NCBI GenBank assembly: GCA_905182165.1
Contig: CAJJAK010000008.1
Location: 1-64,000 of the forward strand
Length of the DNA: 64,000 nt
Direction of reading: 5' to 3'
Source of the DNA: an uncultured Paracoccaceae bacterium
Lineage (GTDB): Bacteria; Pseudomonadota; Alphaproteobacteria; Rhodobacterales; Rhodobacteraceae
Position numbers and translations under genes: made by a program. Shown here one piece after another: positions 37,730-48,788 of the stretch. Within the stretch, counting starts at the first letter, position 1, and every line of letters begins with the position of its first letter. The notes under the pieces were generated by a model that worked only from the letters and a program-made list of their open reading frames with translations, was not told the DNA's origin and did not search any database.

Positions 37730-40159
37730 TTGCCAGATATTCAGTTAGATGAAAATAGTAATATTAAGTCATTACCTAGCCATGCAAAGGTAGTCATTAT
37801 TGGTGGTGGTGTCGTTGGATGTTCAATTTTATTTCATCTTGCTAAATTTGGATGGAAAGACACAATTCTTCTTGAAAGAAATGAATTAACTTCTGGTTCT
37901 AGCTGGCATGCTGCAGGACAAATTCATACAATCTCTAGTGACCCAAACATCAGCCGACTTCAAGGTTATACAATAGATTTATATAAAGAGATTGAGGAAA
38001 TTTCAGGGCATTCTGTTGGCTTACATATGACCGGTGGTTTTTATCTTGCTTCAAATAAAACTTGGTATAACTATTTAAAGCGGGAGAGATCAAAGGCTCG
38101 TTATATGGGATTGCAGCAGGAATTCATTAGTCCGGCTGAGGTCGCTAGTAGACATCCCTTGATTGATCCAAAACATTATCATGCTGCTTTATGGGATGAA
38201 CAAGATGGTGATTTAGATCCCTCAGGTGCGACTTATGCGTTTGCAAAGGCCGCAAAGTTTTATGGAGCTCAGTATTTCACCCATACCCCTGCCACGTCGA
38301 CTACACAAAAGTCAGATGGATCATGGGACATTGTTACGCCAAAGGGTTCGATAAATGCAGAGATTATTGTTAACTGTGGTGGATTATGGGCTCGGGAAGT
38401 AGGTCACATGCAAGGTTTGCAGATCCCAGTACAACCGATGGAACATCATTATTTGATTACCGAACGTATTGATGCTGTAGCAAATCATGGTTCCAGGTTG
38501 CCGTGTGGTATTGATTACGAGGCTAATATTTATTTTCGTCAGGAACAAGAGGGTATGCTTTTGGGGACCTATGAACCAGTTGGAACACCCTGGAAAGTAA
38601 GCGGTACCCCTTGGGATTTCGGACACGAATTACTACAACCAAATCTAGATAATATTGCTGATCGCCTAGAGTTGGCCTTTGAGAGAGTTCCAGCTTTGGC
38701 TCAGGCGGGAATTAAAGATGCTATTAATGGACCCTTTACATTTGGACCTGATGGAAATCCCATGATTGGCCCAGTTCCAGGTATGAAAAATTATTGGTGT
38801 GCGGTGGGGGTCATGGCGGGGTTTTGTCAAGGCGGTGGCGTTGGTTTAACTATGGCTGAATGGATGATAGATGGAGAGCCTTCTATAGACGTTTGGGCAA
38901 TGGATGTTGCCAGGTTCGGCGATTGGGCAACACCAGACTGGGGAACTATTAAGTCGACTGAAAATTATGAGCGTCGTTTTGTAATGACGTTTCCAAATGA
39001 GACATTGCCACAGGGTAGATTACAGAAAACAACATCACTTTATGATCGATTGATCGCCAAAGGTGCGAGAATGGATCAAAGTTTTGGGTTGGAACACGCA
39101 TTATGGTTTGCTGATGATCAAAACGATGCATGGGAGGACCCAAGCTTTGAAAGAAATAGGAGCCATGATTATGTTTCTCGGGAAGTGAAAGCCGTTCGAG
39201 AAAATGTTGGTGGCATAGAGATAGCAAATTTTGCGAAGCACGAGTTTAAAGGTCCTGGTGCGCGTAAGTATTTAGATCAAATTTTAGCTGGGTTTGTGCC
39301 TAAAGTGGGTCGATTGAGTTTAACACCAATGCTAACTCCGAAGGGAAAATTATATGGTGATTTAACTGTAGCGTGCATAGAAGAACATTATTTTATAGTA
39401 TTTGGTTCGGGTGCAATGCAAGAGGCACATCGTCGTTGGTTTGAGAAAAGTTTACCTAAAAATGTTTTGTTATCTGGGTGAGGTAATTTTTGTGTAAAAT
39501 TTCTAACTTTGTTAGAAAATATCACTCGGGATGATGTGACAGATGGCGCATTTAAATTTAGAGACGTTCGACAAACTTATGTAGGTGGTGTGCCTGTTAT
39601 CCTGAATAGAATTAGTTTCAGTGGAGAACTTGGTTATGAGATTTATTGCAAACCGCATTATTTAATAAGACTAGCAGATGCGATTGAGGAAGTTGGTAAT
39701 GATTTAGGTTACGTTTGGTATGGTGCACGTGCGTTAATGTCATTGCGTTTGGAAAAAGGGTGGGGCGCTTGGTCATTAGATTTTCGTCCAGACTTTAACG
39801 CAGTAGAGAGTGGATTAGATGCATTTATAAATTGGAAAAAAGATTTTGTAGGGAAAAATGCCACTGAGGTTATCCAAGCTGCTGGCATTTCGCAAAAATT
39901 AGTCACAATGATAATTGATGTTGAAAGTATTGATGTGAGTAATGATGAGGCGATTTTAAAAGACGGTGTAGCAGTAGGTTACATAAGCTCTGGAGGTTAT
40001 GCACATCATACTCAAAAATCTATGGCAATGGGCTATGTAAAGTTAGAATACGCTATTGCTGGTTCTGAATTGAAAGTAGAGATACTTGGTGATTTATATG
40101 ATGCTGTAATTTTAGGATCTCCGGCTTATGACGCTAATGGTTTTAATATGCGTTCCTAA
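37730..40159 (+). CDS. Second dimethylglycine dehydrogenase-like flavoprotein, broken
   Basis: It starts at a TTG with AGGAG six bases upstream. VVIIGGGVVGCSILFHLAKF and TSGSSWHAAGQIHT show the FAD domain. The folate-type domain is interrupted at 39481; it resumes near 39509 with LLENITRDDVTDGAFKF. Compared with the intact relative at 31906-34308, about eight codons are missing at the break in addition to the frame change, so this looks more like a real small deletion than a base-calling slip. The lost part includes the GxxGPKSR-like motif of the domain. Whether the gene works is doubtful. Confidence 0.8.
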
Positions 40160-40173
40160 TGGTAAACTTAGTT

Positions 40174-40848
40174 TTAGTTTTTTAATTTTACCAATAGCCT
40201 TGTTAAGGCGTGAATGCTTGCAGCCACTGAGGGACCAATTCCTATAGCAAATAGCAAGGTCCCAAGCCCTACTACTCCACCTAAAAGCCAACCAATCAAT
40301 ACAACTGTAAGTTCTATTCCGCTTCGCACCCAAGCAATGGGCAGATTAGAGGTGCTTTGCAAACCGGTCATTAACCCATCTCTTGGTCCGGGGCCTAAGT
40401 TAGCAATGAGGTAAACTGCTCCTCCAAAACCAGTTATAATTATCCCCAATATTACTTGCGTAAGTTTTAAAAAGTATATTTCTGGAGATGGAAGGTAAGG
40501 CAGTGAATAATCTAAAATGGCGGCAATAATAATTACATTTAGCACAGTGCCCAGCCCAGGAATTTGTTTTAACGGTATCCAGCATAATAAAACGAAAAGA
40601 CTGATGCAAAAGGTTGCGGTGCCTATGCTAAAATTAAACACTCTTGAAATGCCTTGCCCAAGCACTGTCCATGGGCTGACACCAATACCAGCAGATATTA
40701 GCAGCGCCTCACCAAGTCCAAACAAAATTAATCCAATTATTAAGAATAAAATAGATATCAATTTAGGTCTTGTAGTTAACGCTTTAGGTGAACTCCAAAA
40801 TAATGTTGGAATTTTTTTTGTAGATAAAAAATCTAATTTAATAATCAT
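40174..40848 (-). CDS. YczE/YitT-like integral membrane protein
   Basis: This 224-residue protein has five to six hydrophobic segments. The GIGVSPWTVLGQGI segment and the later LGPGPRDGLMTGL segment are characteristic of the YczE/YyaS family. Its function is unknown; regulators or transporters have been proposed. It is convergent with the broken flavoprotein gene, 14 bases away. Confidence 0.8.
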   Translation of the reverse strand: MIIKLDFLSTKKIPTLFWSSPKALTTRPKLISILFLIIGLILFGLGEALLISAGIGVSPWTVLGQGISRVFNFSIGTATFCISLFVLLCWIPLKQIPGLGTVLNVIIIAAILDYSLPYLPSPEIYFLKLTQVILGIIITGFGGAVYLIANLGPGPRDGLMTGLQSTSNLPIAWVRSGIELTVVLIGWLLGGVVGLGTLLFAIGIGPSVAASIHALTRLLVKLKN

Positions 40849-40954
40849 TAATATAATTTTCTGAAATAAGTATTTCTAGCCAAACTCTATGATCTGTGAT
40901 TTTACGCACCCTTGATAGGTCACACTAATAATGTACCAAGTGCTAAATCAATAA

Positions 40955-42065
40955 TTAATTGTCAACGCCACCCCAGATCGCTTCTGCTGTTTTTACAATC
41001 AATTCAAGTTTCTTGCTTTGCTCATTGTGTGACAAAGTGTTTCCCTCTTCGGTGGAAGCAAAGCCGCACTGAGGTGCCACGCCTAACTGATCAATGTCAA
41101 TATACTTTGAAGCTTCATCAAATTGTCTCTGGATCCAGTCTAGCTCTTCTAAGTTACCATTCTTGGTTGTAATAAATCCTGGCATAACCCTTTGCTTGCC
41201 CTTAGCCATCAATGATAATGGTTTAAGGCCACCCGCACGATCAGTATCGTATTCCATGAAAAATACGTCTACTCCTGTTTGATTAAAAACAGCATCTGCA
41301 ACTGCGTCATAGGCTCCTTCGGCGGCGTGAGTTGATCTGAAGTTACCACGACACATATGCATGATACGTATTTTTATTGGATGCATCGCCTCATGCATCA
41401 TCCAAAATTATTTAAACTAAATAGTCTGGATCATGACCTTTAGCTTTTGCAGCCTCTCGATGTTTGGGATCACATAAGTAAGCAAAGAAAATATCATCCA
41501 TTTGAAGATAACGACACCCGACATCGTAGAAAGCGTTTACAGCTTTTTTGTATGCGTTAGATATATCAGAAGTAAGAATTTCTATATCGTCATACTCTTT
41601 AGGAATAATATCCTCCGAAGAGGTTCTAAAATGACAGCAGGATGGGCCTGGAATTGAAATTTTTGGAGTAACAGAAGTATTTTTTGCTACGAATTCAAAG
41701 TGTTGTAAATGTGGGTGATCCACTGGAAAATCTATTTTATCATTAATTGTTGGGAATATTGGACGTAGCTTTACACCTGCAAATTGCACACCTGCATCTG
41801 GATCCCTCTCAACCATTTCCATTCCGTCTAAGCCATCCATAAAGTCATAATGCCAAAATGAGCGACGTTGCTCACCATCAGTCACTGCCTTTAAACCTAA
41901 GTTTTCCTGGTTTTTTATTAATGCTTTAATTGATTTATCTTCTATTTCTGTTAGTTCAGCTTTATCAATAGTATGTTTTTCATAAAAGGACTTTCGTGCG
42001 ATTTTAACCTGATCAGATCGTAATAGACTTCCCACGTGATCTGCTCTTAACAAAACTTTTTCCAT
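40955..42065 (-). CDS. Methionine synthase II (cobalamin-independent)-like protein, frameshifted
   Basis: The first part starts MEKVLLRADHVGSLLR and contains TDGEQRRSFWHYDF and CRYLQMDDIFF. The second part, after a frame change near 41405, begins around HMCRGNFRSTHAAEG and contains the QLGVAPQCGFAS segment, with zinc-binding His/Cys (HMCRGN) and Cys (QCGF) positions. About 370 residues is the length of MetE C-terminal-like enzymes that transfer methyl or alkyl groups between thiols and folates or CoM-like acceptors. A role in handling methyl groups from the nearby demethylating flavoproteins is plausible but unproven. Confidence 0.8.
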
Positions 42066-42091
42066 GACGTTATTTCCTTATTATTTTTACT

Positions 42092-42973
42092 CTACGATTT
42101 TCTTTTTGGTGAAACTAAAGACATGCCAATTAACATAAGTACCAAAGACAACCAAACCCAACTTGAATGTGTTTCTCCAAAAATTAACATACCCCATAAA
42201 ACACCTGAAATCGTCACTAAAAAAGCAACTTGGCTTGCAAACAATGGTCCAGAATTTGCTATTGTTAACACGAATAGGGTGTATGCTGTTGCACCAATTA
42301 AAGAAATTCCGAGTATGGTCCAAGTCAAAGTAGTTACAGGTAACGGAACTGGCATAAAATTATCAGTAAAATATGAAAATATACCTAAGATGAGTGCTGC
42401 TAAGAGATTTATACCACATGATAACCTAACAGGACCGATGCCATCAATTCCACGAATTGCAAGAGTGATGTTCTCTAGAGCGTAGCTAATCGAGCTTAAG
42501 CAAGCTACAATAATCCAAATTACTTCACTTTTATTTGGGAGGCTGTTTTCTGGTAAAACCAACACTAGAATAGCGCCAACTCCAAAAAATACGCCAGTAA
42601 TCCTTCGAGCTGATATTGCTTCCAGCTTGAGGATAAAAGAAAGTGCATATGTGGCAATGGGAACTACGGTTATCGTAATCGATAAAATACCAGCGCTGAC
42701 ATGGGCAGCTGCATAATAAAAGAACATATTAGGTAGCATTGCGCCAAGAAAAGCAAGTAGTAGAATTATTTGTAAATCTTTGAGCCTAAATCTTATTTTT
42801 TGCCCTCGTATTATAGTATAAAAAAGTAACATTAATCCAGTTAATAAGCATGTCCAGAACGTTAAACCTATGGGCGTACCGCCTAACCCAACAGCAATTT
42901 TACTTAAAGAAAAAGAAAGACCCCAGACTATCCCCATATAGCCTAAAATTAACCAAGGTAAAAACGATTTCAA
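42092..42973 (-). CDS. DMT/EamA family transporter
   Basis: This 293-residue protein has ten hydrophobic segments arranged as two EamA repeats (LPWLILGYMGIVWGLSFSLS at the start; a second repeat from about residue 150). EamA proteins export or import amino acids and other metabolites. A GGAAAC site precedes the ATG. It ends 26 bases before the methionine-synthase-like gene on the same strand and may be co-transcribed with it. Confidence 0.88.
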   Translation of the reverse strand: MKSFLPWLILGYMGIVWGLSFSLSKIAVGLGGTPIGLTFWTCLLTGLMLLFYTIIRGQKIRFRLKDLQIILLLAFLGAMLPNMFFYYAAAHVSAGILSITITVVPIATYALSFILKLEAISARRITGVFFGVGAILVLVLPENSLPNKSEVIWIIVACLSSISYALENITLAIRGIDGIGPVRLSCGINLLAALILGIFSYFTDNFMPVPLPVTTLTWTILGISLIGATAYTLFVLTIANSGPLFASQVAFLVTISGVLWGMLIFGETHSSWVWLSLVLMLIGMSLVSPKRKS

Positions 42974-43179
42974 TTTTGAGTTTCCTAATTGTAAATAATT
43001 TAGTTATCGGTGACACAAATCATTAGATTTGGAAATAGTCTAATTTTATTAAATGTTAATAAAGTTTTGTGGGATTCAGCATTCAAACATTACAATGTTT
43101 AAGTTAATAAAAGGCTGGAATTGACTTTACTATTTTTTAACATAAGTATTTTATTCGAATGATGACGCTAGGAGCTAAT

Positions 43180-44520
43180 ATGACAAAATTAAATGATATT
43201 TTTACAATTGAAAGTGCTGCAAGGGATCATCTGATTCAACCTTGGGATTAATCATTCCAGTAAAGTCAGTTGAAATTACTTCAGCAGAAAATATCTATCT
43301 CATAGATGCAAATGGAAAGAAATTAATAGATGCTCCAGCTGGAATGTGGTGTTCTCAGGTGGGTTATGGAAGAAAAGAAATAGCACAAGCAATGTCAGAT
43401 CAAGCAATGTTGTTATCTTATAATTCACCATGGTACACGACAAATAGTCCAGCTGCTTTATTATCAAAAAAAATCGCTGAATTCACACCAGGAGACTTAA
43501 ATCATGTCTTCTTTACATCAGGCGGATCAACTGCAGTAGATTCAGCCTTGAGGTTAGTGCAATTTTATCAACATGCGAGGGGAAAACCTGAAAAGAAAAC
43601 TATTCTTGCTCGTTATGGCGGGTATCATGGCAGCACACATTTATCGGCTGCTTGCTCTGGAGACCCAACCAGTAAAAGTAAGTTTAACCTGGAGCATGAG
43701 CCGGTTTCTTTTTTGACTTCACCAAACCCTTCGCAGTTGCCAGAAGGTATTTCGCTAAATAAATTTTGTGATTTCTTATTGCAGGAAATGGCTGATCGGA
43801 TCAAACAAATAGGGGCAGAAAACATTTCAGTGTTTATTGCTGAGCCTGTTCAAGCCTCAGGTGGAGTAAATATTTCTCCAGAAGGTTACTTAAAGGGTGC
43901 AATAAAAATATGTCGTGAAAACGATATCTTATATATCTCAGATGAAGTTGTTACTGGCTTTGGGCGCTGTGGATCCTGGTTTGCATCAGAAGAAGTTTTT
44001 GGAATAAAAAAATGTCATAACGTTCGCAAAAGGTATAACATCTGGTTATATTCCGTTAGGAGGGTATGCTGTCTCCAATAAATTATTAGATGAAATCGCT
44101 GAAAATTCTGGAGATGATAGTACGTTTGCAAATGGTTACACCTACTCTGGGCATCCTGTGAGTTGTGCCGTCGGACTAGCTAACATAAAGATTATTGAGG
44201 ATGAGAATATACTTCAACATGTGCGAGAAATTACTCCTTATTTTAGCGAAAAATTGCATGAGTTGTCTGAAATGCCATTAGTTAAGGAAGTTCGAACTAT
44301 CGGGATGCTGGCAGCAGTGGAGTGTCACTCAAGAGAAGAAACTGCTGAAAAGCTAGGATTAATAATCGATAAGCATTGTGTCGAATTAGGGATGATTGTT
44401 AGACCAATTGGGAATATTTGCGTCATGTCACCGCCATTAATTATTACAAAAGGTCAGATTGATGACATGGTAGAAATTCTTCGTGAAGGAATTACTAGAG
44501 CGTCTAAAGAAATTTTATAA
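43180..44520 (+). CDS. Class III aminotransferase, frameshifted twice
   Basis: The ATG at 43180 (GGAG nine bases ahead) begins MTKLNDIFTIESAARDHLI. The frame changes near 43245 and again near 44015. Between, it has APAGMWCSQVGYGRKEIA, TSGGSTAVDSALRLV and DEVVTGFGRCGSWFASE. The PLP lysine segment, FAKGITSGYIPLGG, is on the far side of the second shift. It is of the omega-amino-acid:pyruvate type, which moves amino groups from terminal amines or beta-amino acids. It opens the catabolic island and is followed by another aminotransferase. Confidence 0.82.
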
Positions 44521-44553
44521 GTTGCACTGTTGTGAAAATTCTGGAAGTAAAAA

Positions 44554-45659
44554 TTGAATAAAAGTAAACCTAAAAGTTATATTAATTCAATTCCTGTTCG
44601 TGATAGGATTTTAACTCCTCAGCCACTTGGTTTGGACATTATAAACTTAGGCTATAATGAATTACCTTTTCAGCCTACGACGAAGATTGCAGAGGCAATT
44701 GATGGTATTAAAGATAAGGCTGGGCTTTATGGAGACCCAATGTGCTTTGCTTTAAGAAGCGAAATTGAAAAAGTATTTGGAATTCCCAAGACTAATGTGA
44801 TTTGTGGAAATGGCTCAGAAGAGCTAATCGATGTAATAGCTAGAAATTTTATTGGTTCTGAAGATGAAATTTTAATTTCTGAATTTGGATATATTCAATT
44901 TGTTTTGGCTGCAAATAGGTTGAATGCTCGATTAAAAAAAGCCACAGAGAAACAGTATAGCACTGATGTTGATCAGTTATTGATGCAGATAAGTTCACAA
45001 ACAAAATTATATTTATTGCTAACCCTAACAATCCAACTGGAACTGCTATTGAAATAGGCGAAATAACGCGGTTGATTGAGGGAATGCCTACTAACATAGT
45101 TCTTGTATTAGACTTAGCCTATGGAGAATTTGTTGGATTTGATTATTGTCGAAAGATTCATGAGTTAGTTGATAAATACGAAAATGTGGTGGTAACGAGA
45201 ACATTTTCAAAAGCTTTTGGCCTTGCTGGTTTACGGGTTGGGTGGTGTCACGCTCCCGAAGCTATGATTTCTGGCTTTTACGCTGCTCGAGGTATGGGCA
45301 GTGTAAATGCTATGGCTCAAGCTGCTGCTAAAGCGAGCCTACGCGATTTACCTGAGATTAACTCTCGAATTCGGTTGATTGTTTCTGAAAGAAAAAGAGT
45401 GGCAAACGCCTTGTTTGAGATTGGAATTAAAACTCTACCAAGTCAGGCAAATTTTTTACTAGCTTCTATTAAGAATCATGGAAAAGAAATCACCGAAGAA
45501 CTTGTGCAGTTTTTGTTTAATGATGCAGGCATTATTGTTAATCGAACTCGAGAAACTGGATTAGAAAGTTTTATGCGATTTTCACTATCATTTCCCAAAT
45601 ATAACGATGTTTTAATCAAGTCTTGTATTAAATTTATGTCTAATCGACTGTCAGATTAA
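44554..45659 (+). CDS. HisC-like aminotransferase, frameshifted
   Basis: This PLP enzyme starts at a TTG with GGAAG upstream. It has NLGYNELPFQPT, CGNGSEELIDVIARNF, then a frame change near 45010 into FIANPNNPTGTAIE, followed by LDLAYGEF and the lysine segment RTFSKAFGLAGLRVGW. It is about 365 residues, like histidinol-phosphate aminotransferase, but with no his operon. It probably transaminates an acidic or aromatic amino acid in the local pathway. Confidence 0.82.
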
Positions 45660-45816
45660 TAAGGTCTAATTATTGTTTATTTAATTTATTTAAAATATAT
45701 ATTATTATAAGTCTATATTTGCTTGCAAATGCATTTAAATATTGCATATCATGTATATTATAAATCTTAGTTATTAAGTTTTGTATCTGCCGATAAACAC
45801 TCATGGAGATTATATA

Positions 45817-46837
45817 ATGAATTTTTTTAATAAACTTTCTTTGAAAGCTACAGGTGTACTGGCTGCTGCTAGTTTAACATCTCTGTTGGCTTCTACTTCT
45901 GCATATGCAGAAGATAAGGTTACTGCCGTTCACGCTTTTCCCGGATTTTTAGTTTACACTCAAACATTTCTTGCAATGGTTGATGATATCAATGCTCGCG
46001 GCAAAGGGATCGTGCAAATTGAAGTAAAAGGTGGCCCTGAAGCCATCGGTATGTTCCAACAACCCGCCGCAGTACGAGATGGCGTTATTGACATGGTTCA
46101 TACTCCAGGAAGTTTTTATGGTAAGTCGGTTCCTGAAATTGACGCCATGGTTGCTTCAACTGTAAATCCAATGGAAGCTAGAGCAAATGGTGGCGCTGCT
46201 TTAATGGATGCTGCTCACCAGAAACGTTTTAATGTTCGTCATCTTGGATGGATTGATGGTGGTGTTCAGTTCCACATTTATAGTGCACAAAAACCAAAGT
46301 TTGGCGCAGATGGAATTTTGGATCTGTCTGGCGTGCAGGTTACGAGACAACCCAATTTACCATGCTTTCTTTATGGCAATGAATGCTACAACTGCTGGGA
46401 TGCCGGCCACTGAGGTTTACGCAGCATTAGAAAAAGGTGTTGTAGACGCGGCTGCTTGGACTTCCATAGGTTTGATGGATCTAAAGTGGGACAAATTTAT
46501 GAAATATCGCGTTGATCCTCAATTCTATAACACTGATATTGGTGTTATTTTTAATAAAGATAGCTGGGCTGCACTATCTCCTGAATCTCAAAAATTTCTA
46601 CAAGATGTCATCATTGAGTGGGAAGAAAAGTCATATAATGATAGACAAGCGGATGTTGTTGCAGAAGCGATTGCATTAAAAGCTGGTGGGATGGAATTTG
46701 TATCTCATAGTGCTGAAGGTTCAGCTAAATATCTTAAAACGGCTGATGATGCCGCTTGGGGTCGGATGAAGGACCGTCTTGATGCTCTAGGTGACACGAC
46801 AAGTTATGATGCTTTACGTAAGCATTACACACCATAA
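45817..46837 (+). CDS. dctP: TRAP transporter substrate-binding protein, frameshifted
   Basis: A signal peptide (about 35 residues, ending TSAYAEDK) is followed by the DctP fold: HAFPGFLVYTQTFLAMVDDI, then QQPAAVRDGVIDMVH. One extra base near 46340 shifts the frame; the corrected text is VRLRDNPIYHAFFMAM, in which the arginine that binds the ligand carboxylate is present. It ends normally. I start at the ATG at 45817, ahead of the signal peptide. TRAP systems take up organic acids, so the island probably imports a carboxylate. Confidence 0.85.
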
Positions 46838-46858
46838 TAGTATTATAACATAACATTT

Positions 46859-46896
46859 ACCCTGGCATTAATTTGACTTTATGCCAGGGTTTTTTT
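46859..46896 (+). terminator. Strong hairpin and T-run between TRAP genes
   Basis: ACCCTGGCAT at 46859-46868 pairs perfectly with ATGCCAGGGT at 46881-46890, followed by a run of seven T. It stands between the binding-protein gene and the small permease gene, so partial termination would favour the binding protein. Confidence 0.88.
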
Positions 46897-46907
46897 AAAG
46901 GATCATC

Positions 46908-47402
46908 ATGCGTTTAGTAGACAAAATATGCAATTTTCTTGCTGTGCTTGCCGGTGTTTATCTTGTTATAATAATGTTTGGTATCGTTATTCAAGCGACG
47001 CTAAGATCATTTAATTTTTCCGGCTCTTCTCATATTTTTACTTTTTCTGAATATGGTTTACTTTACATTGTGATGGCTGCATCTCCTTGGTTAGTACGTA
47101 CCCGAGGTCATGTTTTTATTGAAATGTTGACGGCGGCATTGCCCCAAGAGTCAGCACGAATATATTCGCGTTGCATTGCTGTTTTGTGCCTAGTTATTTG
47201 TGTATTTTTAGTTTGGTATTCTGGGTCTAACACATTGAAATCTTACAATTATGGTGACGCTGATATGCGATCACTAGATATGCCGAAGTGGTTACTTTTA
47301 ATATCAATGCCTATCTGCTTTTCATTAATGGGCTTAAATTTTCTCAGATTTATTTTTGGAAATGAAACTATGCATACTGGTGAGGCTGGAGTTCATGAAT
47401 AA
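46908..47402 (+). CDS. dctQ: TRAP transporter small permease
   Basis: This 164-residue DctQ-type protein has four hydrophobic segments (AVLAGVYLVIIMFGIVIQA at the start) and the FSEYGLLYIVMAASPWLVR segment usual for the family. It has an AAAGGAT site right after the terminator hairpin. It joins the large permease DctM in the inner membrane. The frame is intact. Confidence 0.88.
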   Translation: MRLVDKICNFLAVLAGVYLVIIMFGIVIQATLRSFNFSGSSHIFTFSEYGLLYIVMAASPWLVRTRGHVFIEMLTAALPQESARIYSRCIAVLCLVICVFLVWYSGSNTLKSYNYGDADMRSLDMPKWLLLISMPICFSLMGLNFLRFIFGNETMHTGEAGVHE

Positions 47403-47438
47403 TTATTTACTTAGTTTATTAATTAGAAAGAAAATCTA

Positions 47439-48778
47439 ATGGAATGGTATTATGCGTTATCATTTCTCTTGGGAATGATTTTATTTTTTATGTTTTTAGG
47501 CGTTCCAGTAGCTTTAGCATTTTTAGCTGCAAATATGGTTGGAGCTACGTATTTTATGGGTGGTAGTGGTGACTTACTTCGTCAAATGTCGCGAGGTATT
47601 GGCCAGTTAACAAATAATGCCTTACCTACTGTTACATCTTTTAATCTAATGCCTGTCCCAATGTTTCTTTTAATGGGTGAAATATTTTTTCACACTGGAC
47701 TAGCAAATAAAATGTTTTCTGCAGTTGATAAGTTAATGGGGAGAATTCCAGCAAGATTGTCTTTTGTTACAGTTGCTGGGGGAACTGCGTTTGCCACTCT
47801 TTCTGGATCGTCATTGGGTGCTACAGCTTTACTTGGATCCCTTATGGTGCCTGAAATGGAAAAAAGAGGGTACAAAAAACATATGTCGATAGGTCCCATT
47901 TTAGGGACTGGTGGATTGGCAATGTTGATACCTCCTTCAGCACTCGCTGTTTTGTTGGCAACATTGGCAAATTTGGATGTGGGTAAATTATTAATCGCAG
48001 GTGTTGTGCCTGGACTTATGTTAGCTGGGTTTTATGTTATTTTGATTTTAGGTATGTGCCTTTGGGATCCTGACGCAGCACCGTCTTATGATGTCGAAAA
48101 TATTTCTTGGGGCAAGAAAATGAAGCTGCTGATAATTGACGTTCTTCCTATGATGTCAATTGTTGTCGGTGTTATACTAGCTTATTTCTAAATGGATGGG
48201 CGACGCCATCTGAATCTGCTGCCTTTGGCTGTTTAGGTGTTTTGGGATTGGCAATTCTATATGGTAAGTTAACCTGGGATGGGTTTAAAAATTCAGTTAC
48301 AGGTGCATTAAAAGTAACTACAATGGCATTGCTTATTATTTTTGGTTCGGCAACTTTCTCCCAACTTTTGGCATTTTCGGGTGCAAGTGCTGGCTTGATT
48401 AAATGGGCCACGCAGTTTGATTTGGCGCCGGTTGTAATGCTCTTGATAATGTTTTCTATACTGCTTGTATTGGGGATGTTCATGGATCAACTATCTATGA
48501 TGTTACTGACAGTACCAATCTTCTTTCCTTTAGCTCAAACATTAGGCTTTGATTTGATTTGGTTTGCCGTGATAATCTTGTTAGCTTTAGAGATTAGTTT
48601 CACGACGCCACCGTTTGGTCTCTTATTATTCGTTATGAAGGGCGTTTCTCCTCCTGGTACAACCATGCGTGATATTTATCTCTCGGCTGTCCCATTTATG
48701 GGCTGTGCGATTATACTCGTTGGTTTGTTGATATATTTTCCACAAATAGCTCTTTGGCTTCCTAGTTTTGGGCAATAG
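47439..48778 (+). CDS. dctM: TRAP transporter large permease, frameshifted
   Basis: This is the 12-segment DctM subunit. Typical parts are FLGVPVALAFLAANM near the start, GSSLGATALLGSLMVPEM, and GGLAMLIPPSALAVLLA. The frame changes near 48190 and continues with GLAILYGKLTWDGF and FTTPPFGLLLFVMKG. Total length about 445 residues is normal. It forms the sodium-driven channel for the carboxylate bound by DctP. Confidence 0.88.
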
Positions 48779-48788
48779 GTCCTAAATT

